Assembly: GCF_913774235.1 (NCBI RefSeq)
Contig: NZ_CAJYDW010000012.1
Coordinates: 372,001-436,000 of the forward strand
Direction of reading: 5' to 3'
Origin: an uncultured Pseudomonas sp.
Lineage (GTDB): Bacteria; Pseudomonadota; Gammaproteobacteria; Pseudomonadales; Pseudomonadaceae
Length of the DNA: 64,000 bases
Position 1 is the stretch's first letter. Each line of letters opens with the position of its first letter. The notes below the pieces were generated by a model, which searched no databases, was not told where the DNA came from, and saw only the letters and a list, made by a program, of their open reading frames with translations. The position numbers and the translations under genes are program-made. Positions 54,294 to 63,169 of this stretch are shown piece by piece.

Positions 54294-55196
54294 ATGCGCA
54301 AGGAGCTGGATGCCACGGCGGTGTTGGTCATGCTGGCGCTCTGCCTGGTATGGGGCCTGCAGCAGACGGCGATCAAGGCCATCGCCGAGCAGGTGGACCC
54401 GCTGCTGCAGATCGGTTGGCGCTCGCTGCTGGCGGCCGGACTGCTCTATGGCCTGGCGCGCTGGCGCGGTATCCGCTGCCTGGGTCGCGATCAGACGCTG
54501 ATTCCCGGGCTGCTCGCCGGGTCCCTGTTCGCCCTGGAATTCCTTTGCATGGCGGTGGGCCTGAAATACACCAGCGCCGCGCACATGGTGGTATTCATCT
54601 ACACGGCGCCGCTGTTCGCCGCCTGCGGCCTGCACTGGCTGGTGCCTGGCGAGCGGCTGTCGGGGCGGCAGTGGCTGGGCATGGTGCTGGCGGCCAGTGG
54701 CGTGGTTTGCGCCTTCCTGATCGGCAAGCCGAGCGGCGGCACCAGTTGGCAGGGCGATCTGATCGGCCTGGCCGGCGGCGCCGCCTGGGGCGCCACCACG
54801 GTACTGATCCGCCGCAGCGCCCTGGCCGAGGCGCCGCCGCTGCGCACCCTCTTCTATCAACTCGGGGTGACCGGGGTGGTGCTGCTGGCGCTGGCCGTGC
54901 CGCTCGGCAAGCGGCTGGATCTGGCCGGCTTGGATTCCCTGGCCTGGTCGAGTCTGGCCTTCCAGGTGTTCATCGTCGCCGGCATCAGCCTGCTGGGCTG
55001 GTTCGTGTTGCTCAGTCGCTATCGCGCCGCGCCCCTGGGCGTGCTGACCCTGCTGACGCCACTGTTCGGTGTGCTGATGGGGGTCTGGTTGCTGAATGAA
55101 ACGCCAGGCCCCGGGTTTCTCGCCGGCGCGGCGTTGGTGCTCAGCGGTCTGCTGATCGTCAGCTATCCTTCCCGCTCGCGAGTGGCGTCCCGCTGA
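54294..55196 (+). CDS. EamA/DMT-family transporter
   Basis: 300 residues with two EamA repeats and ten helices. MLALCLVWGLQQTAIKAIAEQVDPLLQ and GAAWGATTVLIRRSAL are repeat starts. GGAAAG 8 bases before the ATG at 54294 defines the start. Divergent from the LysR gene, and followed by a second EamA gene 22 bases downstream, so the two likely form an operon. Substrate unknown; possibly amino acid or metabolite export. Confidence 0.87.
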   Translation: MRKELDATAVLVMLALCLVWGLQQTAIKAIAEQVDPLLQIGWRSLLAAGLLYGLARWRGIRCLGRDQTLIPGLLAGSLFALEFLCMAVGLKYTSAAHMVVFIYTAPLFAACGLHWLVPGERLSGRQWLGMVLAASGVVCAFLIGKPSGGTSWQGDLIGLAGGAAWGATTVLIRRSALAEAPPLRTLFYQLGVTGVVLLALAVPLGKRLDLAGLDSLAWSSLAFQVFIVAGISLLGWFVLLSRYRAAPLGVLTLLTPLFGVLMGVWLLNETPGPGFLAGAALVLSGLLIVSYPSRSRVASR

Positions 55197-55218
55197 TTCG
55201 CCTGGCTTCGAGAGTCCG

Positions 55219-56112
55219 ATGTCGTCCACCCCGCTGAATCCCTGGCTGCTGCGTCTCATCCCCCTGGTGTTCCTGGCCCTCTGGTCCGCCGGCTTCGCCG
55301 TGTCCAAGGTGGGCCTGGCCTATGCGCCGCCCTTCACCCTGCTGGCAATGCGTTATGCATTGGCGTTCAGCGTGCTGTTGGTGGCCTTCCTGATCCTGAG
55401 GCCGCCGCTGCCGCGCACGCGACGGGAATGGGCGAATCTCGCCGTGGTGGGTTTTCTCATCCAGGGTGTCTATTTCGGCATGAGCTATGGCGCTTTGGTG
55501 CTGGGCGCCTCGGCCAATGTGGTGGCCATGGTCGCCTCGCTGCAGCCGATCCTGGTGGCCCTGGGCGCACCGCTGCTGGTAGGTGAGCGGGTAGCGCCGC
55601 TGCAGTGGCTGGGGCTGGCGCTGGGTCTGCTCGGTGCCATCGGCGTGATCCTGGCGCGGGCCAGTGTCGCCGTGGAATCCGTCCCTGGCATCTTTCTGGC
55701 CGTGGGCGCACTGCTGGGCATGACCAGCGCGGTGCTCTACGAAAAACGCCTGGGCGTGGCCCAGCACCCGGTGACCAACAACCTGGTGCAATACAGCGTC
55801 GGCCTGGTCTGCTGCGCGCCGGTGGCGCTGCTGTTCGAGCACAGTCCGGTGCAGTGGGCGCCGGCCTTCATCGGCGCCCTGGCTTACCTAGTCCTGGCCA
55901 ATTCGCTGCTGGCCATCAGCCTGCTGGTATGGATGATCCGCGCCGGCGAGGCGGCGCGGGTCAGCGCGCTGTTCTTCTGCGTCCCACCGGGCGCCGCCCT
56001 GAGCGCCTGGCTGCTGCTGGGCGAAACCCTGCCACCGCTGGCTTGGGTCGCCATGGTTATCGCCATCGGTGGTGTGCTTTTGGCTACCCGTACGGGCCGC
56101 AAGGTGAGCTAG
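55219..56112 (+). CDS. EamA/DMT-family transporter
   Basis: 297 residues and ten helices, with FLALWSAGFAVSKVGLAYAPPFTLLAMRYAL at the first repeat and ALLGMTSAVLYEKRLG at the second. It is distinct in sequence from the preceding EamA protein, so it is not a recent tandem copy. It overlaps the convergent LysR gene at its 3-prime end by four bases. Confidence 0.87.
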   Translation: MSSTPLNPWLLRLIPLVFLALWSAGFAVSKVGLAYAPPFTLLAMRYALAFSVLLVAFLILRPPLPRTRREWANLAVVGFLIQGVYFGMSYGALVLGASANVVAMVASLQPILVALGAPLLVGERVAPLQWLGLALGLLGAIGVILARASVAVESVPGIFLAVGALLGMTSAVLYEKRLGVAQHPVTNNLVQYSVGLVCCAPVALLFEHSPVQWAPAFIGALAYLVLANSLLAISLLVWMIRAGEAARVSALFFCVPPGAALSAWLLLGETLPPLAWVAMVIAIGGVLLATRTGRKVS

Positions 56113-57014
56113 CTGGGCTCGGCCAGCACCACCCGCTCGACGAGGAAATCGAGAAACACCCGTATCCGTTGGGGCATGACGCCGCCCTGGCCCAGGTAGA
56201 CGGCGTGGATCTCCTCGCGGTCGCCGGGGTTGCAGTCCTGCAGCACCACTTGCAGGCGACCCGCGGCGAGATCCTCGGTGACCTGGAAGGCCGCCAGGCG
56301 CGCCAGACCGACCCCGGCCAGCGCCAGGTGTCGCAGCGCCTCGCCATCGCTGGCCTGAACGTTGCCCGTGAGCGGTAGGGTCAGGAGCTCACCTCCCTGG
56401 CGCAACGGCCAGCCCGGTTGTGCCCGTGCGTAGTTCGCACCCAGCCGGTTGTGCCTGAGCAAGTCATCGGGCGTGGTCGGCAGCCCATGCCGTGCCAGAT
56501 AGCGGGGTGCGCCAACGATCAGCATGGGGGTCGTCCCTAGCCGGCGCGCGACCAGTTGGGAATCCTTCAGCCGCCCGGCGCGGATGGCGACGTCGGTGCG
56601 GTGTTCCAGCAGGTCGACCACCTCGTCGGTGAGTACCAGGTCCAGCGTCACCTCGGGGTAGCGGTCGAGAAACTCGGGCAGCAGCGGCAATAGCACGTGG
56701 TGGCCGAAGGGCACGTTGGCGTTGATCCGCAGCCGTCCGCGCGGCGCGCTGCCGGCGCTGCCACAGCGCTCGGCGTCTTCCAGATCGGCGAGCAGCCGCA
56801 CGCCGCGCTCGTAGAAGGCGCAGCCCTCGGCGGTGAGTTGCAGTTGTCGCGTGGAGCGATTGAGCAGACGGATGCCCAGGCGCTGTTCGAGCCGGGTAAC
56901 CAGTTTGCTGACGGCCGAAGGTGTCAGGCCGCTGAGTCTAGCGGCGCTGGAAAAACCGCCCGCTTCGACCACCCGCACGAAGACCTCCAGTTCGCCGAAG
57001 CGATTGACACTCAT
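56109..57014 (-). CDS. LysR-family transcriptional regulator
   Basis: 301 residues. Winged helix FGELEVFVRVVEAGGFSSAARLSGLTPSAVSKLVTRLEQRLG, of the PA2877/DhcR-like class. The ATG at 57014 (MSVNRFGEL) has AGGAG 8 bases upstream; an ATG nine codons earlier is less likely. It is divergent from the GDSL esterase gene with 106 bases between, which is its most likely target. Confidence 0.9.
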   Translation of the reverse strand: MSVNRFGELEVFVRVVEAGGFSSAARLSGLTPSAVSKLVTRLEQRLGIRLLNRSTRQLQLTAEGCAFYERGVRLLADLEDAERCGSAGSAPRGRLRINANVPFGHHVLLPLLPEFLDRYPEVTLDLVLTDEVVDLLEHRTDVAIRAGRLKDSQLVARRLGTTPMLIVGAPRYLARHGLPTTPDDLLRHNRLGANYARAQPGWPLRQGGELLTLPLTGNVQASDGEALRHLALAGVGLARLAAFQVTEDLAAGRLQVVLQDCNPGDREEIHAVYLGQGGVMPQRIRVFLDFLVERVVLAEPS

Positions 57015-57120
57015 CCCCGTGCTCCTGTGAATCTGGTTCATCAATGCTATTCCAGGAGGCAGTCTATTCGTCTTTGGTGGCCAACGGCAGGATAGGGTTT
57101 TCCCGCCCTGGAGCCTGACG

Positions 57121-58431
57121 ATGGCCGTTCCTCCTGTTTCCCCGAGCCTGGCGAAAGCCGGTTCGCTGCTGTGCACCCTGGTGTTGGGTCTGTTGGCCGG
57201 CGAGGCTGTCGGGGCTGGCGAAGCCGTGCGTCCTACCCACTGGGTGGCGACTTGGCAGGCCAGTCCCCAGCCGGTCTGGACGGAGGATTTCCTCTTTCCC
57301 ACGCAGTTGCCGCCCGTCCTGCACGACCAGACGGTACGCCAGGTCGCGCGGCTGAGCCTTGGCGGCGAACGGGTGCGGGTGCTGTTTTCTAATGCCTATG
57401 GCCGGCAGGCCGTTACCCTCGGGCCGGTGACCCTGGCGCTGCCGGCCGCGACGGCGGGCAGTGTCGCGGCGGACAGCCTCAAGGCGGTGACCTTCAGCGG
57501 CCAGCCCACCTCGATCATTCCCGCGGGCGGCGAATTGCTCAGCGATCCCGTCGCCCTATCGGTCGCGGCTTTGGCCCAGGTCGTCGTCAGCTTCTACCTG
57601 CCACGGCCCACACCCATGACCACCTTCCACTGGGATGGCCGGCAGACCGGCTGGATCGTGCCGGGTGATCGAACCCGCACTTTTCACCTGGAGAGTGGCA
57701 AGACCCTCGCGACCACCGCGCGACCGCTGCTGGCGGGTATCCAGGTAGAGACGGCCGCGCCTGGGCGCAGCGTCGTGGTCATCGGCGACTCCATTACCGA
57801 TGGCGCGACGGCCAGCCTGGATCGGGACCAGCGCTGGCCGGACGTCCTCGCCGAACGCCTGGCCCCCCAAGGCGTGGCAGTGGTCAACGCCGGTATCTCC
57901 GGGGCGCGGCTGCTGAGCGACGGCATGGGGGTCAAGGCATTGGACCGACTGGAGCGTGACGTCCTGGCACAGCCCGGGGTGGCCAGCGTCATCGTTTTGC
58001 TGGGCATCAACGACATCGCCTGGCCGGGGACCGCCTTCGCCCGTACGGCTTCGCGGCCGACCCTGGAGGAACTCATCGCCGGCTACCGACAGCTGATCCA
58101 GCGCGCCCACGCCCGGGGGCTCCGAGTCATGGGTGCCACCCTGACGCCTTTCGCCGGCGCGCTACCGGATACGCCCCTGGCCGACTACTACCAGCCGGCC
58201 AAGGAGGAACTGCGCCAGCGCCTCAATGCCTGGATCCGCACGGGCGGCGCCTTCGATGCGCTGCTGGATGCCGACGCCGCGTTGCGCGATCCCCAGCAAC
58301 CGACACGGCTCGCGCCCGACTACGACTCCGGTGACCATCTGCATCCGGGCGACGCGGGCAATCGCGCCCTGGCCGCGGTGGTGGATCTGGCGGCGCTGCT
58401 ACCCGAGATCGACAGCGCGCCGCAGCCCTGA
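57121..58431 (+). CDS. Secreted SGNH/GDSL-family hydrolase
   Basis: 436 residues. A signal peptide (LCTLVLGLLAGEAVGAGEA) is followed by an N-terminal beta region and an SGNH hydrolase domain: block I GDSITDG with Ser224, block III LLGINDIAWPG, and block V SGDHLHPGDAG with Asp405 and His408 completing the triad. Relatives are carbohydrate or lipid esterases in the periplasm or outside the cell. GGAG 8 bases upstream supports the ATG at 57121. Convergent with the Pao-type operon 10 bases away. Confidence 0.9.
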   Translation: MAVPPVSPSLAKAGSLLCTLVLGLLAGEAVGAGEAVRPTHWVATWQASPQPVWTEDFLFPTQLPPVLHDQTVRQVARLSLGGERVRVLFSNAYGRQAVTLGPVTLALPAATAGSVAADSLKAVTFSGQPTSIIPAGGELLSDPVALSVAALAQVVVSFYLPRPTPMTTFHWDGRQTGWIVPGDRTRTFHLESGKTLATTARPLLAGIQVETAAPGRSVVVIGDSITDGATASLDRDQRWPDVLAERLAPQGVAVVNAGISGARLLSDGMGVKALDRLERDVLAQPGVASVIVLLGINDIAWPGTAFARTASRPTLEELIAGYRQLIQRAHARGLRVMGATLTPFAGALPDTPLADYYQPAKEELRQRLNAWIRTGGAFDALLDADAALRDPQQPTRLAPDYDSGDHLHPGDAGNRALAAVVDLAALLPEIDSAPQP

Positions 58432-58441
58432 CAGCCAGACG

Positions 58442-60664
58442 TCAGGCCATCCGCAGCCCCGCCAGCACCTTGTCCACCGTCAGCGGATAGTCGCGGATGC
58501 GCACTCCGCAGGCGTTGTAGACGGCGTTGGTGAGGGAAGCCCCGGCACCGCAGATGCCCAGTTCGCCGACGCCCTTGATCTTCAGCGGATTGGCCTTGTC
58601 GTCCATTTCCGGCAGGAAGTGGGCCTCAATGGCGGGGATGTCCAGGTGGCTAGGGTAGTGGTAGTCGGCCAGGTCGTGATTGACGAAGTGGCCATGGCGG
58701 GTATCGATCACGCCCTCTTCGTGTAGGGCGCTGCCTACCCCCCAGATCATCCCGCCGAGCATCTGCGAGTGGGCGGTCTTCTCGTTGAGGATGCGCCCGG
58801 CGGCGAACACCCCGAGCATGCGTCTCAGGCGGATCTCACCGGTGATGGCATGCACCCCCACCTCGGCGAAAAAGGCCCCGTAGCCCTGCTGGGAATAGTC
58901 CTTGAGCGTCTGCCCCGGCTTGATCTCGCCGATGGCCAGGAGATCGTGCTGGCGGGCCAGTTCGGCGAGGTCGCGGCTGCCGTTGTCGGCGATCAGGCGA
59001 CCACCGACGAAGCGCGCGCTGGCGGGGTCCAGGCCGGCTGCCTCGGCCGCTTTCAGACGCAGATTCTCGCAGGCGACATAGACCGAGGAACCGGAACTGG
59101 CGGCGCCAAAGGAGCCACCGGAGCCGGCGCCTGCCGGATCGTCGCTGTCGCCCAGCAGCACCTTGACCCGCTCTACCGGTAGCCCGAGGGATTCGCCAGC
59201 GATCTGCGCCAGGATGGTATAGGTTCCGGTGCCGATATCGGTCATGGAGGTCTTCACCGTCGCGGTACCGTCGGCTTCCAGCCGTACCCCGGCCTGGGAC
59301 GGCCTGAGCATGTTGGCGCGACTGGCCGCGGCCATGCCCATTCCGACCAGCCAGTCGCCGTCACGGACCTGCCCTGGCTTGGCGTTACGCCGGTCCCAGC
59401 CGAAGCGGCGGGCGCCTTCCTGCATGCAGTCCACCAGCTTGCGGGTGGAGAAGGGGATGTGTTTTTCCGGGTCCTGGCTGGGTTCGTTGCGCAGGCGCAG
59501 CTCGATGGGATCGAGATCGAGCATCACCGCCAGTTCGTCCATGGCACTCTCGCTGGCGAGCATGCCCACCGCCTCGCCGGGTGCACGGCAGGAGCCGGAT
59601 TCGGGGAGGTCCAACTCGACCATGCGGTGCGCCACCAGGCGGTCGTCGCCGGCATAGAGGGTGCGCGACGAGAGTCCGGTGGGCTCGTAGTAGGCGAGGC
59701 CGCGAGCGGAGTGGGACCAGCCTTCGTGAGCCATGGCCAGGAGACGCCCGTTGTTGTCGGCGCCGAGGCGAATGCGCTGCACCGTGGCCGAGCGGTGATC
59801 GGTGATCTGGAACATCTGCTGGCGGGTGAGGGTGACCTTCACCGGGCGGCCGATGGTGCGTGCGGCCATGGCACCGATCAGGGCGTCGGCATAGATCGGC
59901 AGCTTGCCGCCGAAGCCGCCACCGATGTAGCGCGCCACGATGCGGACGTTGTCCTTGGGCAACTGCAAGGTATTGGCTACGCAACTCTGTGCCTGCTCGA
60001 CGAATTGGGTGGAGCAATAGATGGTCACCCGGTCGCCGTCCCACTGGGCGAGGCTGGCGTGGGGCTCCATCTGCGCATGTATGTGGTAGGGCGTGGTGTA
60101 GCGCTCGTCGAGCTTGACCGGGGCGCGGGCGAAGGCGGCATCCACATCGCCCGAAGCGGTATCGGTGGGCTGGTCGCCATCCGGCGGCTTCACCGCCTGA
60201 CCGAGGTTGGCGGCCAGGTCGAAGACGCCCGGTTCGGCGGCATAGTCGATCTCCACCAAGGCCGCAGCCAGGCGCGCCTCTTCGAAACTCTCGGCCACCA
60301 CGAAGGCCACCGGTTCACCGAAATAGCGCACCTGGTCGCTGTCCAGGTAGGGCTTGGGTCGGGTGAAGCGGGCGCTGTTGTCCGGCTCGCGCGCGGCCTG
60401 ACGCGGGGCGTTGCGATAGGTCAGGACGCTGAGCACGCCCGGCGCGCCCTCCGCGGCCGAGGTATTCAGCCGAGCGATACGGCCCTTGGCGATGGTGGCG
60501 CCGACGATGAAGCCGTAGGCGACGCGATCGTTGCGGAATTCGAAGCTGTAGGGTGCCTGGCCGGTGACCTTGAGCAGGCCGTCGACGCGGTCGATGGGCT
60601 TGCCGATCAGACCGCCGCGATTCTCGTCGATCAGGTTGCGGCCCGCGGGTTCATTCATTTCCAT
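58442..60664 (-). CDS. paoC: PaoC-type aldehyde oxidoreductase, molybdopterin subunit
   Basis: 740 residues, last gene of a paoABC operon. It binds the molybdenum cofactor (probably as MCD) and oxidises aldehydes. Conserved points include YIGGGFGGKLPIYADA, GSCRAPGEAVGMLASE, GTGTYTILAQIAGE, GAGSGGSFGAASSGS and KGVGELGICGAGASLTNAV, where Glu701 is the expected active-site glutamate. E. coli PaoC has 732 residues. The start is the ATG at 60664, with GAGGA 7 bases upstream, 10 bases after the paoB stop. Works with the iron-sulfur and FAD subunits encoded just upstream. Confidence 0.88.
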   Translation of the reverse strand: MEMNEPAGRNLIDENRGGLIGKPIDRVDGLLKVTGQAPYSFEFRNDRVAYGFIVGATIAKGRIARLNTSAAEGAPGVLSVLTYRNAPRQAAREPDNSARFTRPKPYLDSDQVRYFGEPVAFVVAESFEEARLAAALVEIDYAAEPGVFDLAANLGQAVKPPDGDQPTDTASGDVDAAFARAPVKLDERYTTPYHIHAQMEPHASLAQWDGDRVTIYCSTQFVEQAQSCVANTLQLPKDNVRIVARYIGGGFGGKLPIYADALIGAMAARTIGRPVKVTLTRQQMFQITDHRSATVQRIRLGADNNGRLLAMAHEGWSHSARGLAYYEPTGLSSRTLYAGDDRLVAHRMVELDLPESGSCRAPGEAVGMLASESAMDELAVMLDLDPIELRLRNEPSQDPEKHIPFSTRKLVDCMQEGARRFGWDRRNAKPGQVRDGDWLVGMGMAAASRANMLRPSQAGVRLEADGTATVKTSMTDIGTGTYTILAQIAGESLGLPVERVKVLLGDSDDPAGAGSGGSFGAASSGSSVYVACENLRLKAAEAAGLDPASARFVGGRLIADNGSRDLAELARQHDLLAIGEIKPGQTLKDYSQQGYGAFFAEVGVHAITGEIRLRRMLGVFAAGRILNEKTAHSQMLGGMIWGVGSALHEEGVIDTRHGHFVNHDLADYHYPSHLDIPAIEAHFLPEMDDKANPLKIKGVGELGICGAGASLTNAVYNACGVRIRDYPLTVDKVLAGLRMA

Positions 60665-60674
60665 GGGGCTGTCC

Positions 60675-61655
60675 TCAGGCCTGTTGGCGGGCATCGGCCA
60701 CCCCGGCACGCAGCACGCGGCGGGTCAGCTCGAGCTTGAAGTCGTTGTGGCCATAGCCACGGGCGCCGGCGAGCAGGGCATCGCCCACCGCGGCCAAGTC
60801 GCTGTCCACCGCCTGGCCGGCGAAGGCCTGGTCGGCCGCCGCTACCCGCCAGGGCTTGTGCGCCAGGCCACCGAAGGCGGCGCGGCCGCTACGAATGCGG
60901 CTGCCGTCCAGCTCGACGATGGCCGCCATGGACACCAGGGCGAAGGCATAGGAGGCGCGGTCGCGCACCTTGCGATAGACCTGGATGCCAGGTGGCGGTG
61001 GGGGCAGGGTAACGGCGGTAATGAGTTCGCCAGGTTGCAGCACCGTCTCGATCTGGGGGGTAGCGCCGGGCAGGCGATGGAAGTCGGCGATAGGGATGCG
61101 GCGGGTGCGGCCAGTGGCTTCGCGGGTCTCCACCGTCGCGTCCAGCACCCGCATGGCCACCGCCATGTCGGACGGGTGCACGGCGATGCACTGATCGCTT
61201 GTGCCTATCACCGCGTTCATCCGATTGAAGCCGCCCAAGGCCGAGCAACCACTGCCGGGCTGGCGTTTGTTGCAGGGCATGGCGGTGTTGTAGAAGTAGG
61301 AGCAGCGGGTGCGCTGCAGGAGGTTGCCGCCGGTGGTGGCCTTGTTGCGCAGTTGCGCCGAGGCGCCGGCCAAGAGGGCGCGGGACAGCACCGGATAGCG
61401 CTCGCGCACCCGGGCGTCGGCGGCCAGGGTGGAGTTGCGCACCAGGGTGCCGATGCGCAGGCCGCCATCCCCGGTGGCACTGATCTGATCCAGCTTCAGG
61501 CGATTGATGTCCAGCACCTGACTGGGCGTTTCGATCTCCAGCTTCATCAGATCCAGCAGGTTGGTCCCGCCGGCGATGAAGCGGCTACCGGCCTGGGCCC
61601 CTTGGCGGCTGGCCTCGGCTTCGTTCTGCACACGCTGATAGTCGAAGACCCTCAT
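60675..61655 (-). CDS. paoB: PaoB-type FAD/[4Fe-4S] subunit
   Basis: 326 residues. FAD-binding PCMH/VAO-like domain: [17 protein letters not shown] and [23 protein letters not shown]. The insertion [21 protein letters not shown] plus [11 protein letters not shown] provides the four cysteines of an extra [4Fe-4S] cluster that sets PaoB-type subunits apart from other xanthine oxidase FAD subunits. Its start overlaps the paoA stop (ATGA), so the two are translationally coupled. Confidence 0.9.
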   Translation of the reverse strand: MRVFDYQRVQNEAEASRQGAQAGSRFIAGGTNLLDLMKLEIETPSQVLDINRLKLDQISATGDGGLRIGTLVRNSTLAADARVRERYPVLSRALLAGASAQLRNKATTGGNLLQRTRCSYFYNTAMPCNKRQPGSGCSALGGFNRMNAVIGTSDQCIAVHPSDMAVAMRVLDATVETREATGRTRRIPIADFHRLPGATPQIETVLQPGELITAVTLPPPPPGIQVYRKVRDRASYAFALVSMAAIVELDGSRIRSGRAAFGGLAHKPWRVAAADQAFAGQAVDSDLAAVGDALLAGARGYGHNDFKLELTRRVLRAGVADARQQA

Positions 61656-62320
61656 GCCTGGCCCCCCGCCATCTGGATGGCCGCGACGATATTGGGATAG
61701 GCGCTGCAGCGGCAGAGGTTGCCGCTCATGCGCTCTCGGATCTCTTCTTCACTGAGCTTCATCGGGCCGTCGAGGCGCGCCGAGACATGGCTGGGCATGC
61801 CGGCCTTGACCTCGTCCAGCAGGGCCACCGCCGAGCAGATCTGCCCGGGTGTGCAATAGCCGCACTGGAAGCCGTCCTTGGCCAGGAAGGCCGCCTGCAT
61901 CGGATGCAGGCGCTCGGCGTTGCCCAGGCCTTCGATGGTGGTGATGGCGTCGCCTTCGTGCATGGCGGCGAGGCTCAGGCAGCTGTTGATGCGCTGGCCG
62001 TTCACCAGCACCGTACAGGCGCCGCACTGGCCGTGGTCGCAGCCCTTCTTGGTGCCGGTCAGGTGCAGGTTCTCGCGCAGGGCATCGAGCAGGGTGGTGC
62101 GGCTGTCGACCTTGAGCCGGCGCGCTTCGCCATTGATCTGCAAGGTCAGCGGCAGTAATTGCGGCAGTCGGGCGGCAATGGCCTTGGGTGTCAGGGGCGC
62201 GCCGCCGCTGGCCTGGGCAAAGGCATAGCCGGGAATGGCGCTAGTCGCCACCAGCACCGCGGAGGTGCCGAGGAACTGGCGTCGCGACAGGCGCCAGCGT
62301 GCATCGGAGTCGGAGGCCAT
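61652..62320 (-). CDS. paoA: PaoA-type [2Fe-2S] subunit with Tat signal
   Basis: 222 residues. The N-terminus has a twin-arginine signal [24 protein letters not shown], so the assembled enzyme is exported to the periplasm, as in E. coli PaoABC. Two [2Fe-2S] motifs follow: [16 protein letters not shown] and [14 protein letters not shown]...[17 protein letters not shown] 8 bases upstream of the ATG. First gene of the operon, divergent from a second similar operon. Confidence 0.92.
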   Translation of the reverse strand: MASDSDARWRLSRRQFLGTSAVLVATSAIPGYAFAQASGGAPLTPKAIAARLPQLLPLTLQINGEARRLKVDSRTTLLDALRENLHLTGTKKGCDHGQCGACTVLVNGQRINSCLSLAAMHEGDAITTIEGLGNAERLHPMQAAFLAKDGFQCGYCTPGQICSAVALLDEVKAGMPSHVSARLDGPMKLSEEEIRERMSGNLCRCSAYPNIVAAIQMAGGQA

Positions 62321-62638
62321 GGTCGGGTTCTCATCGTTGGGGGCACATCACGGGAGTTCTGATGACTGCCCCTTTGCCGATGGGGTTCAGGCCGCTAGTG
62401 CGCTAACGGACCAGGGCCCTTTGCCAGATATGTCCATCTCCCAGCAAAAGGCTCTAACGCGGCGCTTTCGCCGTTTAGCTGAACAGGGCTCAACGTAACG
62501 TTGAATACCGCTGGGCAGGGGTGCTGAACCGCTACAGGTCGAGGGCAGTCCTTTACCTGAGGTGGCCTTTCGCTGCCACCGCCTGATTCCGACCACGGGG
62601 GCAATCTGCACCCCGCGGCTTTAACCGTGAGGTCCGCC
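62321..62638. other. 318-base divergent promoter region between two Pao-type operons
   Basis: No gene. It must hold promoters for both operons. A perfect palindrome lies at 62490-62504 (separate entry). Composition is moderately GC-rich with nothing else recognised. Confidence 0.5.
62490..62504. promoter_or_regulatory. Perfect 15-bp palindrome, candidate shared operator
   Basis: TCAACGT-A-ACGTTGA is a perfect inverted repeat around one central base, in the middle of the region between the two divergent operons. This size and symmetry suit a TetR- or MarR-family dimer. No regulator gene is adjacent within the window. Confidence 0.55.
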
Positions 62639-63169
62639 ATGAACGCCACCCCCGCGCGCCAGCTCCCGCCCCTGGCCGAACCCGAGTCCCATACCATCGC
62701 CCTGACCCTCAACGGCAAGCAGCTGCAACTCGCCGTCGAGCCCTGGACCACGCTGCTCGACCTGCTGCGCGATCATCTCGATCTCACCGGCACCAAGAAG
62801 GGTTGCGACCACGGCCAGTGCGGCGCCTGCACCGTGCTGGTCAACGGCACCCGCATCAACAGCTGCCTGGCCCTGGCGGTCATGCAGGACGGGGCCGAAG
62901 TCACCACCGTCGAAGGCCTCGCCCAAGGCGACCAACTGCACCCCATGCAGGCTGCCTTCGTCGCCGAAGACGCCTTCCAGTGCGGCTATTGCACGCCTGG
63001 GCAGATCTGCTCGGCCATCGGCATGCTCAAAGAAGGTCACGCCCACAGCGAAGCCGAGGTGGCCGAGCAGATGAGCGGCAACCTCTGCCGCTGCGGTGCC
63101 TACCGCAACATCCGCACCGCCATCGAGCGGGCCCGCCCGGACTGCCAGCAAGGGGAGGGCCGCGAATGA
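62639..63169 (+). CDS. [2Fe-2S] subunit of a second Pao/xanthine-oxidase-type enzyme
   Basis: 176 residues, paralogous to the subunit at 61652-62320 but with no Tat signal: it begins [15 protein letters not shown]. Motifs [32 protein letters not shown] and [12 protein letters not shown] bind the two clusters. The ATG at 62639 has GAGG 7 bases upstream. The next gene overlaps by ATGA. Without a signal, this enzyme should stay in the cytoplasm. Confidence 0.9.
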   Translation: MNATPARQLPPLAEPESHTIALTLNGKQLQLAVEPWTTLLDLLRDHLDLTGTKKGCDHGQCGACTVLVNGTRINSCLALAVMQDGAEVTTVEGLAQGDQLHPMQAAFVAEDAFQCGYCTPGQICSAIGMLKEGHAHSEAEVAEQMSGNLCRCGAYRNIRTAIERARPDCQQGEGRE

